Shown here piece by piece: positions 1 through 11,269 of a DNA stretch of 64,000 nt. The DNA lies in the NCBI RefSeq assembly GCF_029867415.1, contig NW_026705156.1, forward strand, positions 823,001 to 887,000, read 5' to 3'. The translations under genes were made by a program, and so were the position numbers. The first letter of the stretch is position 1; every line of letters begins with the position of its first letter. This DNA is from Vicia villosa. Taxonomy: Eukaryota > Streptophyta > Magnoliopsida > Fabales > Fabaceae. The notes beneath the pieces are model-generated. The model saw nothing but the letters and a program-made list of their open reading frames with translations, did not search any database and had not been told where the DNA came from.

Positions 1-564
1 GTAAAAGCTTATTGTTATGAGAGATCCAACCACAAGTGGATTTCATGAGTAAAAATGGTTAAAAGAGTATAATAGAGACATTTACTTGAATTAGTTCCGT
101 AGACATAAGAAATTACAACCATTAAGGAAGATCAGAACTTTTAATAGACATGTATTACGGTTACAAGAGAATTTTAGAGATTTTTTCCTTACCCTTCTAT
201 GTATGCTACTGATTGATGTAGAGATACACCTTTAGATTCTTCTGACCATGCATGTCATGAAATTACACATCATTAACACATGAACACACCATACTATGTT
301 AACAAATCATATCTCAACTATATTTCTCTCATTACTTTTACAACATCTTATTCTCTTTACCTTATTTGCATTTTTTTATGAAAACTTGATCTGGCACCAT
401 CATCTGTTTTTATTTTTATCTACTTATGCTTAAAGTGAAAGAATGGTTTTAATGCAAAGTCATATCTAAGTAGTACACTCCTTGTGGGTACGATACTCTT
501 ATAATTATTACTTGTTGCAATCAAAACATGTATACTAGCATGTGACACCTTTGAGAAGCTAACA
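1..564 (+). mobile_element. 5' LTR (3' portion) of the Athila-type element
   Basis: Assigned from position: it ends six bases before the PBS with a terminal ...AACA. The LTR start lies outside the window. No ORF is supported here; an apparent minus-strand 79-codon frame is chance. Confidence 0.65.
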
Positions 565-570
565 AGTTTT

Positions 571-588
571 TGGCGCCGTTGTCGAGGA
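571..588 (+). other. Primer binding site, tRNA-Asp-like (Athila)
   Basis: The sequence is TGGCGCCGTTGTCGAGGA. It differs at only a couple of positions from the tRNA-Asp-complementary PBS used by Athila elements and marks the start of the internal region. Confidence 0.8.
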
Positions 589-685
589 GTTGTTTCTACA
601 TTTCTGATTTTGTATTTAATTCTATTTATTTTCATTTTAAGCATTTGTGTTTTTGACATTCTGTTGTAGTTTGGTGTCCGGACAG

Positions 686-921
686 GTGTAAGCTATAGCA
701 TGCTCAGATCGTCATGCCATATTTAGAGTGGATTTTCTGAACCTGAAAGAACATTCAGGGCGCTAAGAAGACAAAGACGTGCTAGACATATCCCAGACAT
801 ATCGTGTAAGCTATAGCATGCTCAGATCGTCATGCCATATTTAGAGTGGATTTTCTGAACCTGAAAGAACATTCAGGGCGCTAAGAAGACAAAGACGTGC
901 TAGACATATCCCAGACATATC
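686..921 (+). repeat. 118-bp perfect tandem duplication in the gag 5' region
   Basis: Positions 686-803 are repeated at 804-921, starting GTGTAAGCTATAGCATGCTC and ending ...CCAGACATATC, with no mismatch seen. The unit is not a multiple of three, so the duplication alone shifts the gag frame. It is a late event in the decay of this copy. Confidence 0.9.
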
Positions 922-2645
922 GGTAGAAGTTAATCTGGCAGATATTGATCCACACCCACCAGTACAAGAAGGTTCAGACAAGGAGGAACAGATCCCATTC
1001 AGGACAGAGAACAATGACATTATTGGTATTGCCAATGACTGGGCAAGGAACATCAGAGACTATGTTATTTTTGACCCGACATCAATGAATACTAGCATTG
1101 TCTTGCCAGAGACCACCGCAGCTCAATTTGAATTCAAACCAATGATGCTCCAAATGTTGCAGACTAGTGGCCAATATTTTGGATCTCCTAATGAAAACCC
1201 TCATCTGCACTTGAGGTAGTTTCTGGATGTAGTTAGAAACTTCAAGATTCCAGGCGTGACTAATGACGCCTTCAGGCTCAGACTGTTTCCTTACTCTCTA
1301 AGGGATAGAGCCAAAAGTTGGTTAAAATCCTTGGATCCAAATTCCATCGCCACATGGAATGACTTGGCTGAGAAGTTCTTAGCTAAGTATTTTCCTCCTT
1401 CCAAGAATGCAAATATGAGAAATGAGATTACCTCATTTAGGCGAGGAGACAACGAATCGCTTTTTGATGCTTGGGAAAGATTTAAGGAGTTACTTAGGCA
1501 ATGCCCTCACCATGGCATCCCTATTTGCATCCAACTCGGGACATTCTACAATGGGCTAGTTCCTTCTTCGAGGAACATGCTTGATGCATCTAGTGGAGGA
1601 GCGTTATTGTCTAAATCCTGTGAAGAGGGATATCATTTGATTGAAAGTATTACTGCAATACTTATCAATGGTCTGTTTCATGAGCCAATGTGAGCACAAA
1701 TCAGAAGAGAATTATTAGAGTTCACAAAGTCATCGAGGCTACTGCCCTTGCTACACAAGTGGCACAAATTCACCAAATGATAAAGAACTTGATGACTTCA
1801 GACACGTCAAAACTTGAACCATTGAAAGTACTGCAAATCCCGTCTTTGTAAATTATGTGGGCAACAACCCCTAGAGTAACTCCTACAATCCTGGATGGAG
1901 AAATCATCCTTATTTTTCATGGAGTAATAGTCAAGATCAATCGAGGCCTCAAGCTACCCAAGCCAATCAAGCCCCGCAAGTTCCTCCTGGTTTTGTGCGC
2001 CTGCTCAAGGAAATAAATAGCTGGAAAACATAATAAAATCATTCATTCAAGAGACAAAGAATCAGTTATTATCACAAGGAGTGAGTATCAAAAACCTAGA
2101 GAACCAAATGGGGAAAATTGCCACAGCTTTGAGTTCAAGACCACAGGGGGAACTCCCTAGCTCTACTGAAGCACCCACTATATATGGGGTGAAGAATGTA
2201 GAGACTTGCAAAGTTATTAATCTAAGAAGTGGAAAAGAATGTGAAACACCCCCACGCAAAGAAGCCGGGAACAGTGGAGCCCTGCCTCTTGGAGACAACA
2301 CTGAAGAAGAAAAAGAAGAAGAAGAAGAAGAAGAAGAAGACGTACCTGCTGAGGAACCGACCTCAGTAGACACTATAGAAGATGGATCTGATCGAAGGAA
2401 GATGGCTGAATCAGCCAAGCAACCTCAAGTCAGGACCCCAGTAGTCAATGAAAAGAAATTTGTTCTAGAAAGGCCACCTCCTCCTTTTCCTCAAAGGATT
2501 AGGAAGGCAAAAAAGGAGCAACAATTTAGCAAGTTCATGGAAATACTCAAGCAACTTCACATCAACATACCTTTGATTGAAGTTATTGAACAAATGACAA
2601 ATTACTCCAAGTTCATGAAGGAAATGCTTACTAAAAAGGAAGATA
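705..2645 (+). pseudogene. gag: Athila gag (capsid region) pseudogene
   Basis: Gag forms the particle that packages the element RNA in the cytoplasm. The retrotransposon gag domain is clear at 1256-1690: FRLRLFPYSLRDRAKSWL, then a W..L..KFL.KYFPPSKN segment and an ES..DAWERFKELLRQCPHHG segment, all typical of Athila-lineage gag. The C-terminal part (2081-2645) has the SIKNLENQMGKIA and INLRSGKE motifs, an acidic glutamate run at 2308-2340, and a PPPPFPQRI stretch that leads into protease. Breaks: the 118-bp duplication, an in-frame TAG at 1217, stops near 1691 and 1848, and a frame change near 2646. No CCHC knuckle was recognised. Not functional. Confidence 0.8.
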
Positions 2646-3089
2646 TTGGGAGAATTCACCACTGTTGCACTTAATCAAGAATGTAGCCAATTGGTGCAAG
2701 GCAAGCTTCCCCCCAAGTTAAAATATCCTGGAAGTTTCACTATACCTTGTAACATTGGTGATTCATTCTGTGGGAAAGCACTATGTAACCTTGGGGCAAG
2801 CATTAATCTGACGCCCTTGTCCATGTTCAAGAAACTAGGGATAGGCGCAGCTAGGCCTACAACCATCACTCTGCAGATGGCAGACAGCAACATTTGCTAT
2901 CCTCAAGGGAAGATTGAAGACGTCCTAGTCAGGGTTGATAGGTTTGTCTTTCTTGCTGACTTCATCATAATGGATTTTGATGCTGATGAAGACATTCCTA
3001 TTCTATTGGGAAGACCTTTCCTTGCTACTGGAAGAACGTTGATTAATGTGGAGAAAGGTGAACTCACTATGAGGGTAAATGGTCTATAA
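2646..3089 (+). pseudogene. pro: Athila aspartic protease domain, catalytic Asp replaced
   Basis: This is a retroviral-type aspartic protease domain that would process the Gag-Pol polyprotein. It continues gag after a frame change (GEFTTVALNQECS, then LPPKLKYPGSFTIPCNIG). The active-site loop reads LCNLGASINLTPLS; the family has Asp where the codon AAC (2787-2789) gives Asn. The second conserved segment DIPILLGRPFLATGRTLIN is present at about residues 116-134. About 148 codons remain open, but the missing Asp and the upstream frame break make it inactive. The stop is at 3087-3089. Confidence 0.8.
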
Positions 3090-3266
3090 TTGGTGTTTAA
3101 TATGCTAAATGCATTGCAATACCCGGAAGAAGAGGTTGCTGATTGTTCTATGATCTCTAGTTGGGACAGAATGGTTCACAAGAATTTGCTGAAGCCCACT
3201 GATGTTTTGACTCAAGAGTTAGGAAAAGTTAAATAAATATTACAAGAAGGAATCATTTATGGTCCA

Positions 3267-5042
3267 ATGAATCAATCAGTTATGAATAAGGAACATATGG
3301 AAACATTTGATTTAAAGGTTGGCCAAAGGCCAAATTCACCATCCATAGAGGTTCCTCCTGAGTTGGAACTGAAGCAACTTCCTACCCATCTTCAGTATGA
3401 ATTTTTGGAGACAGGACAAAAGTTACCTGTGATTGTGGCAGCAAACTTGGTTGAAGAATAGAAGAACCAACTGATGGAAGTTTTAAAGAAGCGTAAAAGA
3501 GTTATTGCTTGGCAGATTGCAGACATAAAAGGGATCAGCCCTATTGTTTGCATGCACAAAATTCTTCTAGAAGAAAATGGCAACAATAGTATAGAAAGTC
3601 AAAAGAGGCTAAATCCCATTATGAATGATGTATTCAAGAAAGAAATCATCAAATGGCTCGACGCATGGATCATCTATCCCATCTCTGATAGCGTCTGGGT
3701 TAGTCTTGTTCTATGTGTACCAAAGAAGGGAGGTGTGACAGTGATCAGCAATGAAAAGAATGAGTTTATTCCCACAAGAATAGTCACTGGATGGAGAATT
3801 TGCATGGACTATATGAAGCTGAATAAAGCCATAAGGAGGATCATTTTCCTTTACCCTTCATTGATCAAATGTTGGATATAATGGCGGGAAAGAAGTACTA
3901 TTGCTTCTTAGATGGCTACTCGGGCTACAACCAAATATCCATTGCACCCGAAGATCAAGAGAAGACAACATTTACTTGTCCTATGTCACCATTTCTTTTA
4001 GGAGGATGCCTTTTGGATTATGCAATGCACCAGCTACTTTCCAAAGGTGCATGATGGCTATCTTTTCTGATATTATTAAAAGTTCCATGGAAGTGTTCAT
4101 AGATAACTTTTCTGTCTTTGGGGAGTTATTTAGAGTTGCTTGGAAAATCTGGATACAATCCTGACAAAGTATGAAGAAACTAATTTGGTGTTAAACTGTG
4201 AGAAGTGTCATTTCATGGTGAAAGAAGGAATTGTGCTAGGGCATAAAATTTTAAAAGATGGTTTGGAAGTCGATCAAGCCAAGATAAAAGTGATTAAGAA
4301 GCTGCCCCCTCCACTAAATATAAAGGGTACTATAAGCATTTTGGGACATGCTGGCTTAAATAGAAAGTTTATCAAGGATTTTTCAAAAACCACCAAACCA
4401 CTTTACCAATTGCTGCAACATGATGTGCCCTTCGTATTCAGTAAGGAGTGTTTGAGTTCTTTCAATTTGCTAAAAAAGGCTCTAGTTTCTTCCCCAATAA
4501 TGAAGGCTCTAGACTGGACGAAACCATTTGAATTGATGTGTGATGCAAGTGATTTTGCAATTGGCGTTGTACTTGGTCAGAGGCACGAAAAAGTGTTTCA
4601 TACTATATACTACGCTAGAAGAACCTTGATTCAAGCTCAAATCAACTATACAACCACTGAAAAGGAGCTGCTAGTTGTAGTATTTGATTTTGACAAGTTC
4701 AGATCTTACTTGGTGGGGACCAAAGTTATAGTGTATACTAATCACACAGCAATTAAGTACCTCATTGCTAAGAAAGATGCCAAGCCGAGACTTATCAGAT
4801 GGGTACTATTGCTGCAAGAGTTTGATCTTGAGATACGAGATAAGAAAGGAGTTGAGAACCTGGTAGTTGATCATTTGTCAAGGCTACTAGAAGATGTCCA
4901 TGATAGAGAATTTGAAGAGATTCATGAGATGTTCCCTAGTGAGAAGCTTTTGATGATAACTGACGGAGTGACTCCATGGTATGCTGACATTGTCAACTAC
5001 TTGGTAAGTGGAGTCGTGCCACCTGAGTTCAGCTCTCAATAG
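3267..5042 (+). pseudogene. pol: Athila reverse transcriptase and RNase H, frameshifted
   Basis: Reverse transcriptase copies the element RNA, and RNase H degrades the RNA strand of the hybrid. Seen in order: a PPELELKQLP.HLQY.FL linker (3350-3415), RT fingers with CVPKKGG and GWRICMDYMKLNKA (3715-3830), FLDGYSGYNQI (3905-3940), RMPFGLCNAPATFQRCM (4001-4052), the catalytic box VFIDNFSVFG (4093-4122), a connection region, then RNase H with [16 protein letters not shown] (4528-4575) and [10 protein letters not shown] (4654). The catalytic box has Asn (AAC at 4104-4106) where two Asp are expected. There are frame changes near 3870, 4000 and 4140 and stops at 3459 and 5040. The downstream end [12 protein letters not shown] is typical of gypsy RNase H. 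Confidence 0.85.
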
Positions 5043-5060
5043 AGGAAGAGGTTCTTTCAC

Positions 5061-6200
5061 ATGACACGAAGCTATTTTTTGGATGAACGCTTCTTATTCA
5101 ATAAGTGTGTTGATCAGTTACTAAGAACATATGTAGATCAACCAGAGGAAAGACAGATCTTGTCCGCCTGCCATGAGGCACCATATGGAGGACACTTTGG
5201 AGGAGGCAAAACAGCAGCCAAGACTCTACAATCAGGTTATTTCAGGCCCTCTCTTTTTAAGCATGCCCATGATTTTGTTAGCAAATGTGATAGATGCTAA
5301 AGAGTAGGAAACATCTCCATGAGGCAAGAAATGCCCTTAACAAATATTTTGGAAATTGAGATTTTTGATGTATGGGGCATTGACTTCATAGGAATGTTTC
5401 CTCCCTCTTTTGGTAATTTGTACATATTAGTAGTTGTAGATTATGTGTCCAAATGGATAGAGGTAGTAGCAACTCCCACTAATGACGCTAGGGTTGTGAC
5501 CAAATATTTGGTAAGAACATTTTGACAAGACATGGCACACCTAGAGTGATCATTAGTGATGAAGGAACCCATTTTTGCAATAAAATCTTTGATGACTTAA
5601 TGGAAAAATATGGGGTGAAACACAAAGTTGCTACAGCCTATCACCCATAATGCAGTGGGCAAGCTGAAATCTCCAATAGGGAGATAAAAAAGAATTCTGG
5701 AAAAAGTAATGAACCCTTCTAGGAAGGACTAGGCTAGGCATTTAGATGATGCCTTGTGGGCTTACATAACTGCTTTTAATACACCCATAGAAATGTCTCC
5801 CTATAGACTTGTCTACGGCAAGGCTTATCGTCTTCCTATTGAGTTGGAACATAAAACTTATTGGGCAGCCAAAACTCTTAATAATGAATTATTTAAAGCT
5901 GGCCAAGCTAGGATGTTACAATTCATTGAGCTAGAAGAACATAGATTATTTTCATATAAGAATTCTGAATTGTATAAAGAGAAGACCAAGAAATGGCATG
6001 ACAGAAAGTTCCTAAAAAGATAGTTGAAAGAAGGACAACTTGTTCTCTTGTTTATATCTAGGTTAAAGCTATTCCCATGAAAGCTTAAATCTAGGTGGTT
6101 CGGCCCCTTCGAATTAATTAAAGTTTATCCTCATGGGGTTGTGGATCTTTTGAATGAGAAAACAAGCAAATCCTTCAAGGTTAATGGTCAATGAATAAAG
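5061..6200 (+). pseudogene. pol: Athila integrase, broken
   Basis: Integrase inserts the cDNA into the chromosome. The N-terminal zinc finger is visible at 5160-5298, with H..H spacing in CHEAPYGGHFGG and C..C in SKCDRC. The DDE core starts at [12 protein letters not shown] (first Asp about 5380), continues in another frame with ISDEGTHFCN (second Asp about 5555) and has the SGQAEISNREIKK segment carrying the final Glu near 5680. The C-terminal part matches the usual [22 protein letters not shown] segment (5791-5850). Stops at 5298 and 5523 and frameshifts split it into at least four open pieces. It is the 3' part of the same pol as the RT pseudogene. Confidence 0.8.
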
Positions 6201-6239
6201 ATGTATCATGGTGAGTCCTTGGAGAATGAGAGAATCACC

Positions 6240-6590
6240 ATTGATTTGCTGGAATCTTTCTGATTTGTGTCTAAAGTCAGGATATAAGACTCTAAAGTAG
6301 CGCTACTGGGAGGCAACCCAGATTAATTTTTGTCTTTTAGTTTGTGTTATTTTTCCAGATAATTGATTAAAGATAGAAAGTGGTGAAGAGTCGCAGATCT
6401 GTGATGTCATGCCTTTCTGGCCTGGAAGAAGTTACAAGAGAAAAGACAGGAGGTTGGAATGCTAAGTCTTTAAAGTTTAGCATAAGAAAAATAAATACTT
6501 GGGACACGTGATTCAATGAGAGAGAAACCAAAAGGCCACGCGCGTGAAATTGTTCAGATGCCAGGTGACATCACTCGAGACAAAAGCATT
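6240..6590 (+). other. Post-pol spacer of the Athila element
   Basis: Non-coding. It contains GGGAGGCAACCCAG at 6309-6322, a short GC-rich motif that Athila-type elements usually carry just after pol. I see no other structure. Confidence 0.5.
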
Positions 6591-6921
6591 AATTGCTTTG
6601 CAGTTTTTGGAAGATAATAATAACCTACCAAGTCCTTTTCCATGCCCTAGTCTGTCCGTACTCATTTGTCACTCATAATTTCAAATTTCTCCCTCAAGTG
6701 ACACGTAACCCCACAACGGCTCCAACCTCGCCTATCTCCCAAAAAAAACACTTCACTACCCCACTTCCCTGTAACCTCTTATAATTTTTCTGTTTCCCCA
6801 CAATCAATTTCTCACGTCTTTATCTCCATAAATCCCTAAAGCCACCTTCTCTCTCACAAATCATTTTCCCCAAATTACCATTCATTCTCAAAACCCTAAA
6901 AAGTGAAAGCTTTAGCCTCCT
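6590..6921 (+). promoter_or_regulatory. Possible internal promoter and leader of the env-like ORF
   Basis: Between pol and the env-like ORF is a stretch with the look of a plant 5' region: a TATA-like CTTATAATTT at about 6777, a CT/C-rich leader (CTTTATCTCCATAAATCCC, TTCTCTCTCACAAATC), CAAAACCCTAAAAAGTG at 6889-6905, then an ATG at 6922. This suggests, without proof, that the env-like gene had its own transcript. Base composition alone could produce the same appearance. Confidence 0.35.
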
Positions 6922-7547
6922 ATGTCCGAACCAAAAATGTTGTTTGAAAGAGAACAAACCCAGTTGTTGATGTCTCTGATGAAGATGGAAGTGTCGCTGA
7001 AGCAACATTCACTAACGCTGAAGCAAGGATTAAGTTCATGAAGTACATCTCCAGTCGAGCAATCCTCTTTGGTACGAGGGTTCATTCTGAATCGTGAAGA
7101 CGAAAACCTAGGCCTTCCTGAAGGCATTGGGTCATTGATTAAAGCGGAGAAATGGTCTAAATGGTGCAAGCAATCGGGTCCTTACAACACTTAAATGAAG
7201 TTATGGTGAGAGGTATAAGTTTCACTTATTATGAAGAAACCATCAATATGATGTTAGGAATGAAGACCCATGGTAGCTTATATCATGAAATTCTGGAGAG
7301 AGCGACTGAGGATGAATATGAATTTTTTATACAATCTCTTTGCAACGAGGGGACAACTTGGATAGAGTATTCTGGAGAGAAGACGATGGAGAGGATGGAT
7401 TTAACACCAGATTCAAAGTCATAGTACCAATTTATCAAGCACTTTGTCAAGCCAACAACATACAACAAAACTGTCAACAAAGCTAGCTCTATGGCACTGC
7501 ATCACAGCTGTAGAAGATGTCAATGTTGGAAAGATCGATGTTTAAGA
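6922..7547 (+). pseudogene. Env-like (ORF2) N-terminal part of Athila, split by insertion
   Basis: The start is taken at ATG 6922 because it follows the leader-like region. Frames change at least twice. The best block is 7161-7424 (MVQAIGSLQHLNEVMVRG ... YEETINMMLGM ... ATEDEYEFFIQSLC), resembling the N-terminal domain of the env-like or 'putative plant transposon protein' ORF found 3' of pol in Athila elements. The biochemical role of this ORF is unknown. It is cut at 7547 by the copia element and resumes at 16383. Confidence 0.6.
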
Positions 7548-8124
7548 TGTTAGAACAAGATTTGTTCTGATCAATTATCTTAGTTTTGATGATAACAATA
7601 ATATGAATTTTGCTCAAGATAATATGGTACTCTAATCCAATGCAATTTCCCTTTCAGGAAATATATAAAGAGTACGCATAATTCAGCGCTCAGAAGCTTT
7701 GTCTCAAAGGGTTCAGCATGCAACATCAGAACATGGTCTGGCAAGACATCAGAAGATGGTCGAAGCAGAATCAGAACATGGGTCTATGGAAGCATCAGAA
7801 GAACAAGAGAACAGAAGCACTGAAGTTCTGATGGTATCACGCTCAGAAGCACTTCAAGGTCAGAAGATCAGAAGATGCTATGCACCAAGCTGTTTGACTC
7901 TGATGATATTCAAACGTTGTATTCACAAACATCAGATCAGAAGAAAGTACAAGTGGCAGGCTACGCTGACTGACAAAAGGAACGTTAAAAGCTACTAAAG
8001 GCTACGTCAGTAGACACAGCGTGAACAAGGCTCGAGGTAGTTGACAAAAGCGTATAACATTAAATGCGATGCTGTACGGAACACGCAAAGCATTAAATGC
8101 ATTCAACGGTCATCTTCTCCAACG

Positions 8125-8134
8125 CCTATAAATA
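8125..8134 (+). promoter_or_regulatory. TATA box of the 5' LTR
   Basis: CCTATAAATA lies in the middle of the LTR, the usual position for the U3/R promoter. The same sequence recurs in the 3' LTR. Confidence 0.7.
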
Positions 8135-8373
8135 TGAAGTTCTGATGAGAAGCAAGGTTAACGATCCTGAACAATACAATTCAAATTAACTTGCTGAAAC
8201 GCTGTTCAAATTCAAAGCTCAGAATCTTCATCTTCATCAAAGCTCACTACATTGCTTTTGTAATATATTAGTGAGATTAAGCTTAAACGATTTAGAGAAA
8301 TATCACAGTTGTGATTATCGCTTTTAAGAAGCATTTGTAATACTCTTAGAATTGATTACATTAAGTTGTAAGG

Positions 8374-8560
8374 AACTAGAGTGATCGTGTTGATCAGAAT
8401 ACTCTAGGAAAGTCTTAGGAGTGAACTAAGCAGTTGTAACTAGAGTGATCGTGTTGATCAGTAGACTCTAGAAAAGTCTTAGAGGGTATCTAAGCAGTGT
8501 TCCTGGAGTGATCAGTGTGTGATCAGAAGACTCTGGAAGACTTAGTTGCTGACTAAGTGG
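8374..8560 (+). repeat. Triplicated 60-70-bp motif near the LTR 3' end
   Basis: Three successive units each contain CTAGAGTGATCGTGTTGATC or a variant, followed by an ACTCTAG or ACTCTGG block and AGTCTTAG or GACTTAG. The copies are imperfect. The same structure is in the 3' LTR (about 15997-16183). It lies downstream of the TATA box, so in transcribed R/U5. Confidence 0.75.
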
Positions 8561-8756
8561 AAAACCATTGTAATCCGTGCGATTAGTGGATTAAATCCTC
8601 AGTTGAGGTAAATCATCTCTGCGGGGGTGGACTGGAGTAGTTTAGTTAACAACGAACCAGGATAAAAATAACTGTGCAATTTATTTTTGTCTGTCAAGTT
8701 TTTAAAGCTACACTTATTCAAACCCCCCCTTTCTAAGTGTTTTTCTATCCTTCAAT

Positions 8757-8768
8757 TGGCATCAGAGC
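8757..8768 (+). other. Primer binding site, tRNA-iMet
   Basis: TGGCATCAGAGC begins two bases after the LTR end, as expected for the copia class. Confidence 0.85.
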
Positions 8769-8840
8769 GCCGGTTCTAAGGTGCAAGCACTTAACCGTGT
8801 TTAGAAAAGATTCAGGAAGAGAAAAACGCTTCAGTAAAAG

Positions 8841-10766
8841 ATGGTTGATGAAAGTGAAAAATCTACACCTACACCTGCATCTACATCTGGCTCTGCTGAG
8901 CAATACAACGGTAACAATGGTTATACTAGACCGCCGGTATTTGATGGTGAAAACTTTGAATACTGGAAAGATAAACTGGAAAGTTACTTTCTGGGTCTAG
9001 ATGGTGATCTATGGGATCTTCTGATGGATGGTTACAAACATCCTGTAAATGCCAGAGGCGTAAAGCTGAAAAGGCAAGAAATGGATGATGATCAGAAAAA
9101 GCTTTTCAGGAATCATCATAAATGCAGAACTGTTTTGCTGAATGCTATCTCTCATGCTGAGTATGAGAAGATATCTAACAGGGAAACGGCCTATGACATA
9201 TATGAGTCCTTGAAAATGACTCATGAAGGAAATGCTCAAGTCAAGGAGACTAAAGCTCTAGCTTTAATCCAGAAGTATGAAGCCTTCAAGATGGAGGATG
9301 ATGAAGACATTGAAAAGATGTTTTCAAGATTTCAAACTCTTACTGCTGGATTGAGAGTTCTTGACAAGGGATACACCAAGGCTGATCACGTAAAGAAGAT
9401 CATCAGAAGCTTACCCAGAAGATGGGGTCCTATGGTGACTGCATTCAAGATTGCAAAGAATCTGAATGAAGTTTCTCTGGAAGAGCTTATCAGTGCCTTG
9501 AGAAGTCATGAAATAGAGCTGGACGCAAATGAGCCTCAAAAGAAAGGTAAGTCTATTGCATTAAAATCAAATATCAAGAAATGCACTAACGCTTTTCAGG
9601 CTAGAGAAGAAGATCCTGAAGAATCAGAATCTGAAGAAGAAGATGAACTGTCCCTGATTTCCAGAAGGCTAAATCAACTCTGGAAGACCAAGCAAAGGAA
9701 GTTCAGAGGCTTTAGAAGTTCAAAGAAATTTGAACGTGGAGAATCTTCTGATGACAGAAGATTTGACAAGAAGAAGGTCATGTGCTATGAATGCAATGAG
9801 CCTGGACACTACAAGAACGAATGTCCAAATCTTCAGAAGGAAAGTCCCAAGAAAAAGTTTCATAAGAAGAAAAGTCTTATGGCAACCTGGGATGAGTCAG
9901 AAGATGATTCAGACTCTGAAGATGAGCAGGCTAACTGTGCGCTGATGGCGACAGAAGATGACGAATCAGAATCTACATCAGAATCAGATTCTGAAGAGGT
10001 ATTTTCTGAACTTACTAGAGATGAGTTAGTTTCTGGTCTAACTGAACTTCTGGAACTCAAGTCTCAGATTAGTCTCAAATACAAAAAGCTGAAAAAGCTA
10101 TTTGAATTTGAAACAAAGAAGCTTGAGTTGGAAAATTCTGAATTAAAAGAAAAACTTTTAAAATTATCCAATAATGTTGGATCTCCTTCTGATTCAGAAA
10201 AATCCATTCCCAGTCTAAACCATATTCTGAAAGAATATGATTTAAGTTTCAGGAAGTTCTTATCTAGAAGTATTGGCAGAAGTCAGCTAGCTTCTATGAT
10301 ATATGCTGTGTCTGGAAACAAAAGAGTTGGCATTGGTTTTGAGGGTGAAACCCCATACAAACTTGAACCTGTTGATGAAATGAAACTCACATACAAGCCA
10401 TTGTATGATCAGTTCAAGTATGGCCACTCCCATGATATTAGGCACACCTCACATGCTCAAAGTTTTCACTTAACACACACCAAAAAGCATGTGACACAAC
10501 CTAGGAAATATCATGAAACTCACATTAAAAATTATCATGTTGTTCCTCCTTCTGCTTACAATGTTAAACCTAGGTTCAATCAGAACTTGAGAAAATCTAA
10601 CAAGAAAGGACCCAAGAAAATGTGGGTACCAAAGAAAAAGACTATTTCTTTTGCAGATTCTCTTGGTGACAAAGAAGATAAAAGCCAACATGACATGTCT
10701 CCTGGACTCAAGTTGATCTCAACACTTGAAGGGAAGAAAGATTGTCTTCCAAGTTCTGGTTCTTAA
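8841..10766 (+). CDS. gag: Gag protein of the SIRE-type element, intact
   Basis: A 641-residue Gag that would form the cytoplasmic virus-like particle and bind the element RNA. The start is ATG at 8841, the first in-frame Met after the PBS and leader. Residues about 35-215 are the copia-type gag domain (YTRPPVFDGENFEYWKDKL, then AYDIYESLKMTHEGNAQVKE and a SLPRRWGPMVTAFKIAKN block). A basic linker leads to a CCHC zinc knuckle at residues 315-328 (CYECNEPGHYKNEC). Then come acidic Ser/Glu/Asp repeats (about 350-390) and a predicted coiled coil rich in Leu/Lys/Glu (about 395-440). The C-terminus has the KKMWVPKKK segment that precedes pol in relatives, but the frame stops at 10766 with no protease. 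No internal stop. The first gene of a two-ORF element. Confidence 0.9.
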   Translation: MVDESEKSTPTPASTSGSAEQYNGNNGYTRPPVFDGENFEYWKDKLESYFLGLDGDLWDLLMDGYKHPVNARGVKLKRQEMDDDQKKLFRNHHKCRTVLLNAISHAEYEKISNRETAYDIYESLKMTHEGNAQVKETKALALIQKYEAFKMEDDEDIEKMFSRFQTLTAGLRVLDKGYTKADHVKKIIRSLPRRWGPMVTAFKIAKNLNEVSLEELISALRSHEIELDANEPQKKGKSIALKSNIKKCTNAFQAREEDPEESESEEEDELSLISRRLNQLWKTKQRKFRGFRSSKKFERGESSDDRRFDKKKVMCYECNEPGHYKNECPNLQKESPKKKFHKKKSLMATWDESEDDSDSEDEQANCALMATEDDESESTSESDSEEVFSELTRDELVSGLTELLELKSQISLKYKKLKKLFEFETKKLELENSELKEKLLKLSNNVGSPSDSEKSIPSLNHILKEYDLSFRKFLSRSIGRSQLASMIYAVSGNKRVGIGFEGETPYKLEPVDEMKLTYKPLYDQFKYGHSHDIRHTSHAQSFHLTHTKKHVTQPRKYHETHIKNYHVVPPSAYNVKPRFNQNLRKSNKKGPKKMWVPKKKTISFADSLGDKEDKSQHDMSPGLKLISTLEGKKDCLPSSGS

Positions 10767-11260
10767 ATCTGTTGAAGAAACTATGTTTGTAGGAATTCAG
10801 AAAAGAAGCTTATTAGTTTTGGAACCATCTGTTTTGTTTGTCTCTATAGCATTGATGTTTCTTTCTTGATTATTCTGAATGATCTAAATGCTAACAGAAT
10901 AGACAATATTGAAACATTGATTGTGGACTAATCAATAAATATCTGTTTTGATGATAAACTTGTTTCTGATGAAACAAAGAAGCTTAAGAATTTCTGCAGA
11001 TACAATTTTGTCGTATCAGAAGCTGCAGAACAAAGAAGTGAATCTCCAGAAGCTGTGGATCAGAAGATCATTCAGATTTATATCAGCACACTTCAGAAGG
11101 AGTGTTTCCAGAAGAGAAAGTTGATCAGATCAGAAGCAGTGATCAGAATCCGAAGGCGTAAAGTCTATTCTGAAATTTACAGCTGTCATCTATTATCTGA
11201 TGGTGAACACGTGTCTGTACGGTTAGTACAAAGCGTGCAGTTGGAAAGACGCCGACCTAG
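10767..11260 (+). other. Pol-deletion interval of the SIRE-type element
   Basis: Non-coding. I find no protease D-S/T-G, integrase HHCC or DDE, or RT catalytic motif in any frame. It has scattered CAGAAG and GATCAG motifs like those in the 3' part of the element. A 69-codon frame at 11055-11264 made of these motifs is not considered a gene. Confidence 0.7.
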
Positions 11261-11269
11261 GTAACTGTA

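Larger units (their letters stand above)
7548..8754 (+). mobile_element. 5' LTR of the SIRE-type element
   Basis: Starts TGTTAGAACAAG and ends CTATCCTTCA. It has a TATA box at 8125-8134, many CAGAAG motifs in U3, and a threefold repeat at about 8374-8560. An open frame of 99 codons inside (7699-7998) is duplicated in the other LTR and is not a gene. Confidence 0.95.

Noticed and set aside
7699..7998. 99-codon frame, identical at 15322-15621
   Set aside because: It is inside the copia LTR and is built from CAGAAG repeats; not a gene.
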